Of a stretch of 64,000 nucleotides of DNA, positions 58,792-64,000 are shown in pieces. Each line of letters starts with the position of its first letter. The stretch's first letter is position 1. Both the position numbers and the translations under genes were made by a program. The notes below the pieces were generated by a model. The model made no database searches. It was not told the origin of the DNA and was given only the letters and a program-made list of their open reading frames with translations. Source of the stretch: Arsenophonus sp031446145 (GTDB lineage Bacteria; Pseudomonadota; Gammaproteobacteria; Enterobacterales; Enterobacteriaceae); the NCBI GenBank assembly GCA_031446145.1, contig CP132903.1:620001-684000 (forward strand), in the 5' to 3' direction.

Positions 58792-60213
58792 ATGTCTAAA
58801 TTGAAAATTTATAACACACTTAGTCGTAAAAAAGAAGAGTTCAAACCTATTTTTTCTGGAAAAATAGGAATATATGTATGTGGTGTAACTATTTATGATT
58901 TATGTCATATTGGTCATAGCAGAACTTTTGTAGCCTTTGATATGATTATCCGTTATTTGCGTTATCTTGGTTATGATGTAACCTATGTACGTAATATCAC
59001 TGATTTTGATGATAAAATCATCAAAAAAGCTGCTATAAATAATGAAACTTGTCATTCATTAACATCACGGATGTTATTTGAAATGCATAAAGATTTTGAT
59101 GATTTGAATATTTTACGACCAGATTTTGAACCAAAAGCTACTGAACATATTCAAGAAATGATTTATTTGGTTAAAAAACTTATAAAACGAGGTTATGCAT
59201 ATATTGCAGATAATGGTGATGTTATGTTTTCTATTAATAGTAAAAATAATTATGGGATATTATCTGGTCAAGATTATAAACAATTACAAGCTGGTAAGCG
59301 CGTTTCAGTTGGTAATCATAAACATCATCCATTAGATTTTGTTTTATGGAAAAAGACTACATCTGATGAATTAAGTTGGGATTCCCCATGGGGGTCTGGT
59401 CGGCCAGGTTGGCATATTGAATGTTCTGCAATGAATAATAAATATTTTGGCGAACATTGTGATATTCATGGTGGCGGTTCAGATTTAATTTTTCCACATC
59501 ATGAAAATGAAATAGCACAGTCAACGTCTGCGCATAATGGATTATATGCAAATTATTGGATGCACGCTGGAATGGTGATGATAAATCATGAAAAAATGTC
59601 AAAATCATTAAAAAATTTTTTTTCTGTTCGTGATATAATTGCTAATTATGATAAAGAAACGGTGCGTTATTTTTTATTATCAGGACATTATCGTAGTCAA
59701 ATAAATTATTCTGAAAATAATTTAAATCAAGCTCGTTCAGGGTTGCAAAGATTATATGCTGCTTTACGAAATACTGATTATAAAACTAATAATCATCATC
59801 TGAGATCAACAGATAATGCAATATTCAAAATACGTTTTATTGATGCCATGAATGATGATTTTAACACACCAAAAGCTTTTTCTATTTTATTTGATTTAGC
59901 TAAAAAAATTAATCAACTAAAAGAAAAAAAAAATTTTATTGCTAATAAATTCGCATTTCAGTTATATGAATTAGGAAATATATTAGGGCTACTAACTCAA
60001 AATCCTGAAGATTTTTTTAAGCAAAAAAACAACATTTTTGATATTACGGAAATTAAAGAAATTAATTTATTAATTAATCAAAGAAATAATGCTAGAAAAA
60101 ATAAATTATGGAAAGAAGCCGATTTTATTCGTGATAAACTTATTAAGATGGGTATTATTTTAGAAGATACTAAAAAAGGAACATTATGGCGTACAAGTAG
60201 TAATCGTAACTAA
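58792..60213 (+). CDS. cysS: Cysteinyl-tRNA synthetase
   Basis: 473 residues against 461 in E. coli. It is a class I synthetase charging tRNA-Cys. YVCGVTIYDLCHIGHS carries the first zinc-ligand Cys (residue 30) and the HIGH motif (39-42). RPGWHIECSAMNNKYFGEHCDIHGGGSDLIFPHHENE holds the other zinc ligands, and KMSKS is present near residue 268. The C-terminus LIKMGIILEDTKKGTLWRT is typical. An in-frame A10 run occurs at about 59924-59933. The start MSKLKIYNTL is two residues longer than in E. coli. Confidence 0.97.
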   Translation: MSKLKIYNTLSRKKEEFKPIFSGKIGIYVCGVTIYDLCHIGHSRTFVAFDMIIRYLRYLGYDVTYVRNITDFDDKIIKKAAINNETCHSLTSRMLFEMHKDFDDLNILRPDFEPKATEHIQEMIYLVKKLIKRGYAYIADNGDVMFSINSKNNYGILSGQDYKQLQAGKRVSVGNHKHHPLDFVLWKKTTSDELSWDSPWGSGRPGWHIECSAMNNKYFGEHCDIHGGGSDLIFPHHENEIAQSTSAHNGLYANYWMHAGMVMINHEKMSKSLKNFFSVRDIIANYDKETVRYFLLSGHYRSQINYSENNLNQARSGLQRLYAALRNTDYKTNNHHLRSTDNAIFKIRFIDAMNDDFNTPKAFSILFDLAKKINQLKEKKNFIANKFAFQLYELGNILGLLTQNPEDFFKQKNNIFDITEIKEINLLINQRNNARKNKLWKEADFIRDKLIKMGIILEDTKKGTLWRTSSNRN

Positions 60214-60836
60214 AATTTTGTAAACATTTAAATATTATCGATTTTTTATAAAACAATTTTTTTAAAAATGTATTTTTTTTAAATTTGTAATATAATATTT
60301 CTTGATATTTATAATTATAAATATTTATCTATTCAAGAGTATTATTTTTTTGAAATAATTTATATTTTATATAAAATATCTTTAATTTTTATTAATTTAG
60401 ATAAAAATTTTTATATGAAAGAAATTTTTTTTATTATTTATATGATGTATTTAAACTATCTATTTTTAGATATAATTAAAAATTAAATATTTTATCTATT
60501 GCAGATTTTTTGAAAGCAAATTTTTAAAATATTACGGTTAGTAAATATAAAAAATTTATAAAAATATTTTTTGCTGATTATTTTTTTAATATAAATTTAA
60601 AATAAGTTTATAAAAAAAATAATTTTAATAAATTTTATATTTTAAACATTTTTGTATATTGTCCTAAATCTTGATTAGTTTGAGATAAAATTCTATTTTA
60701 AGATTTATAATTTTAGATTATAAAATTTTTGTAATGTTTTTTTTAAAATGTTTTGTTTTTTTATGTTATCTATAAAAAATAAATCGCATTTTGTATAAAA
60801 CTAAAAATATTTAATTTAAACAAAATTTGTTATTTT
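60214..60836. other. Convergent spacer between cysS and folD
   Basis: 623 AT-rich bases with no supported gene. E. coli has two small genes here; neither is recognisable. Confidence 0.5.
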
Positions 60837-61700
60837 TTATGAATATTTCTCATGATATTCTTCGCAGGTTTGTAAGGTATTTTGCATCAATGTAGCAACT
60901 GTCATAGGCCCAACACCACCAGGGACAGGAGTGATCCAACTAGCACGTTTACGTGCTTCTTTGTAACAAATATCACCAGTAAGTTTTCCATTTTTTAATT
61001 TGTTAATCCCTACATCCATAACAATTGCACCAGGTTTTATCCATTCACCTGGAATAAAATTGGGACTTCCAATAACTGCTATTAATAAATCTGCTTGTTT
61101 GATATGATGGTGTAAATTAGTTGTAAAACGATGGGTAACAGTAGTAGTACAACCGGCTAATAATAATTCTAGATTCATAGGACGACCTACTATATTTGAG
61201 GCTCCAACAATAACGGCATTTAAACCTTTTATATTTATCTCATATCGTTCAAGTAAAGTAATAATGCCACGAGGTGTACAAGGACGTAATAGTGGTGCAC
61301 GTTGACAGAGTCTTCCTATGTTATAAGGATGAAAACCATCAACATCTTTGTTTGGATGTATACATTCTAATATGTTAATAGAATCGATATTTTTTGGTAA
61401 TGGTAATTGAACTAAAATACCATCAATTTTTTTATTATTATTGAGTTGATCAATTAATTTTATAAGCTCATTTTCATGAATTTTTTTAGGTAAATGATAA
61501 CAAAAAGAAATAAATCCAACTTCTTCACAAATACGACATTTGTTTTTAACGTATATTTGTGAAGCAGGATCATTACCAACTAAAATTACTGCAAGCCCTG
61601 GTACTCGTTTTCCTAATAAAACTCTTAATTTTACTTTTTCAGCAATTTCTCTTCTGATTATTTTGGAAACCATTTTTCCATCAAAAATTTTTGCTGTCAT
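60837..61700 (-). CDS. folD: Methylene-THF dehydrogenase / methenyl-THF cyclohydrolase FolD
   Basis: Bifunctional enzyme interconverting 5,10-methylene-, methenyl- and 10-formyl-THF, using NADP. It is 287 residues (E. coli 288). GNDPASQIYVKNKCRICEEVG contains the catalytic Tyr and Lys. DGILVQLPLPKNID, NKDVDGFHPYNIGRL, LRPCTPRGIITLLERY, VIVGASNIVGRPM and PVPGGVGPMTVATLMQNT are all present. The cysS-folD-argU order is that of E. coli. With fau it maintains one-carbon units for purines and formyl-Met. Confidence 0.97.
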   Translation of the reverse strand: MTAKIFDGKMVSKIIRREIAEKVKLRVLLGKRVPGLAVILVGNDPASQIYVKNKCRICEEVGFISFCYHLPKKIHENELIKLIDQLNNNKKIDGILVQLPLPKNIDSINILECIHPNKDVDGFHPYNIGRLCQRAPLLRPCTPRGIITLLERYEINIKGLNAVIVGASNIVGRPMNLELLLAGCTTTVTHRFTTNLHHHIKQADLLIAVIGSPNFIPGEWIKPGAIVMDVGINKLKNGKLTGDICYKEARKRASWITPVPGGVGPMTVATLMQNTLQTCEEYHEKYS

Positions 61701-61807
61701 TTATTTTAATCCATATAAAATATTTTTTGTTTTGTATATTTTCTAGAATTTTTTGAGTTAATTTTTGGATAAATTATAATTACTAAACAAAAATATAAAA
61801 AAGAAGG

Positions 61808-61835
61808 TTGACTTAATAAGTCCTCATCATATAAT
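61808..61835 (+). promoter_or_regulatory. Sigma-70 promoter of the tRNA-Arg(UCU) gene
   Basis: TTGACT (61808-61813) and a perfect TATAAT (61830-61835) are separated by 16 bases, with a relatively GC-rich spacer for this genome (GTCCTCATC). The -10 ends 36 bases before the tRNA 5' end, so a short leader is removed by RNase P. This is the clearest promoter in the window. Confidence 0.7.
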
Positions 61836-61871
61836 TTAATTAAATAGTTAATTTTTTACAAAATATTTTTT

Positions 61872-61946
61872 GCGCCCTTAGCTCAATTTGGATAGAGCAA
61901 CGGCCTTCTAAGCCGTAGGTTATAGGTTCAAATCCTGTAGGGCGTA
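61872..61946 (+). tRNA. argU: tRNA-Arg(UCU)
   Basis: The cloverleaf begins GCGCCCTTAGCTC. The anticodon stem ACGGC/GCCGT encloses CTTCTAA, giving anticodon UCU for AGA/AGG codons. The T arm is ATAGG TTCAAAT CCTGT. The sequence is close to E. coli argU, which also lies downstream of folD. The first acceptor pair is G-U instead of G-C, the D loop is one base longer than in E. coli, and CCA is not encoded. AGA is likely a common Arg codon in such an AT-rich genome, so this should be an important tRNA. Confidence 0.96.
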
Positions 61947-63984
61947 TCACAGTTGATAAATTTTATAAAAAATAAAATACAAATTAAGTATAATAGTTTT
62001 TTTGTTTTTTTATAAAAAATTTACTTTTTAATTTAATATATAACCCCGTATGCTGTTTTTAAAAATATTTTTTATATATTTTATTACAATTTTAAAAATA
62101 AGTTTTATTGTTAAACGACATAAATAATTAATGTTTTATATGAGATATTTTTTGGTATCTGTATATATTCATAATTAAAAAAATATAAACTTATTGAATA
62201 TTAAAAAATTTATAATAATTAATCATTTTAACTTTTTTATTGAAGAAAATATTATTTTAAAAAATGCAATTATATTATTTACTAATAATTAAGTTTTTTA
62301 AATAATTATATATTTATAATAATGCGTGTTACAATCACATTATTTGCATAAAAATATATAAAGTAAAAGTAAATATTATTTTTATAAAATTAATAGATAT
62401 TATAGTTATTTTTATTCACTACAGAGTTTTTGGTAAATAATTACTATATAAAATTATTTTGTTATATTTTTTCTGAGATTTTAATTAACTGTTATTTTTT
62501 AATTAATATTTTAAAATTAAAATATTATAAAATGTTTTTTAATTTCAAGTTAAAAAATATTCATATATCATATAATAAAAATGTAAATTTTTCAAAAATT
62601 TTAAAAATTAGTAAAAATTATTTACCGAATACATATTTTTATTTTTTCTAAAAATTGTATTAAAATATCTATTTTGTGTTTTTTATATTTTATATATTTT
62701 GATACATTTATTTTATTGAATTATAATATTTTTTAATACAATTATAGTTGAATTTATTATGATTAAAAGTAATATCGATATGATAATTGAAAATTTTGTA
62801 TTTTTGATATTAGAAAATGATAGTTTGCATGACATTTTATTTAATCTTTATATATAGCATTAAATATATAATATAAAAACTTTTATCTTTTAATTCCAGA
62901 TAATAATCATTATATAAGAAATATAATAAATTATTAGTTATGTTTATTATCAAAATTTCTGTATAAAAAAATTGAAATTTAGTATGCATTTTTTTACAAT
63001 TTCTGTATATATTTTTCTATATTTGTTTAATTTTTATAGAAATTTTTTAATGTAGTATTTAAATTAAGATCGAACATATAATATTTTTATAAGCTCATAA
63101 ATTTTTTGATATTTACATTATTTAATTTCTTATTTTTTATAGTTTTTCTAAATTTAAAAAACATCAAAAATTTTTTATTTTAAATCCTTTAAAGCATATA
63201 TTTATTATTTATAATTATAAAAAATAATTTAAAATAATATACAATATTTAAAAAATTTATATTAAATGTTGATCATGTAAGATAAATAAAATAATTTTTT
63301 TTAAAAAAATTTTGTGTTCTTTTTTTTAAAAACTAAAAATTTTATTTTAAATTAATACTTAATTTTATGTTTAATCAATAAGATAAAAAAATACTTTTAA
63401 TGTTTCTTTAATTGTTATGATATATTTAAATTTAATATTTCAAAAACATATAAGTTAAATATAATTATTTTTTTGCATAAATAGTTCTAATATTCATCAA
63501 AAATAAAACAAAAAAATCGTATTTTTTCATATTAAAAGGAAAATATACACTCTAAATAATTATTAATACAAATATAATGTTCATGTTCTATTTAGCATAA
63601 TAACGTATAGTTATTATATAAAATTTTAGATTTGGTATAGGTTAATGATTTTGTAAAAAATTTTGCATTCTTTATTAAGGTAATATAAAGAATATATTTA
63701 GATCATTAAAAAACGTAATTCTTGTAGTTTTTAGTTAGTTTTATATAAATATATTTCTCATATTTTGTATCCTATAAGTATAAGCAATTTTTATTAAAAA
63801 TAGTGATAGTAGTAAAATTTAATTACTATTATAAATTTTTTTCTTTTTTAAAGAATGTTACATTTTTATGTATTAAAATTTAACTTAAATAAAATAATTA
63901 ACTTTTACTAAAATAAAATTTATCGTACATGCGCAGTATATTTATGATTTAATTATTTAAAAAAAATTATGAGGTATAAATAAG
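61947..63984. other. Large empty spacer after tRNA-Arg, 2.0 kb
   Basis: No gene is supported. A 73-codon frame at 62430-62651 has only AT-driven composition (Lys, Asn, Ile, Phe, Tyr) and no similarity I recognise. The T-rich sequence shortly after the tRNA could end its transcript, but no clear stem was found. Confidence 0.6.
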
Positions 63985-64000
63985 ATGAATATTGATATTT
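63985..64000 (+). CDS. Start of an unidentified gene cut by the window edge
   Basis: An ATG at 63985 follows a good ribosome site (GAGGT at 63971-63975, nine bases before it). Only five codons (MNIDI) and one base are visible, too few to name the product. The strength of the ribosome site in otherwise random AT DNA supports a real start. Confidence 0.4.

Noticed and set aside
62430..62651. 73-codon plus-strand frame in the right-hand spacer
   Set aside because: The composition is purely AT-driven, there is no ribosome site or family similarity, and similar frames are expected by chance in such DNA.
1..64000. CRISPR arrays, insertion sequences, prophage or toxin-antitoxin modules
   Set aside because: No spaced direct repeats, transposase, integrase or paired small genes were found; the window holds only ancestral enterobacterial genes and AT-rich spacers.

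Overview
The window is a stretch of a very AT-rich, strongly reduced gammaproteobacterial chromosome, most likely from a heritable insect endosymbiont of the Enterobacterales. Every recognisable gene has a close E. coli-type orthologue of nearly the same length. The genes occur as short collinear blocks of the E. coli order, with the genes in between deleted. About 28% of the window is intergenic AT-rich DNA without mobile elements, phage genes or CRISPR arrays. The genus cannot be fixed from sequence alone; the style resembles Blochmannia-, Wigglesworthia- or Westeberhardia-like genomes (inference).

Layout: (1) 0.1-1.3 kb, a full-length but frameshifted bcr transporter pseudogene. (2) 2.9-13.8 kb, the aspS-yebC-znuBC/znuA-mepM-lpxM-zwf block, covering aspartyl-tRNA synthesis, zinc import with a probable Zur operator, a peptidoglycan hydrolase, lipid A acylation and the pentose phosphate entry step. 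(3) 15.3-16.4 kb, tRNA-Arg(CCU) and mlaA. (4) 17.1-21.2 kb, msbA-lpxK-ycaR-kdsB. (5) 22.3-29.4 kb, mscS, argP, rpiA, fau, ubiH and ygfZ. (6) 30-32.6 kb, murI and pssA. (7) 34.5-51.9 kb, an almost intact and tightly packed dcw cluster from rsmH to lpxC. (8) 52.1-56.7 kb, a DUF721/DciA-like gene, secA and a frameshifted coaE. (9) 57.6-61.9 kb, lpxH, cysS, folD and tRNA-Arg(UCU). The last 2 kb are empty except for a probable gene start at the right edge.

Together the genes describe a cell that still builds a real Gram-negative envelope. It has peptidoglycan precursor synthesis (murI, murC-G, ddlB, mraY), septation (ftsL, I, W, Q, A, Z), lipid A and Kdo steps (lpxC, H, K, M, kdsB), lipid export and asymmetry (msbA, mlaA), phosphatidylserine synthesis (pssA) and protein export (secA). 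Some stress or regulatory functions that reduced genomes often lose also survive here: mscS, a LysR regulator (argP), a zinc uptake system and ubiH.

The most notable signal is a pair of essential genes, aspS and coaE. Each is broken once, inside a long poly(A) tract (A11 and A10), and each is restored to exactly its normal length by one extra A. This fits transcriptional slippage rescue or a sequencing error, and intact murI, secA and cysS carry equally long tracts. I found no clearly new multi-gene system; the other findings are local oddities.
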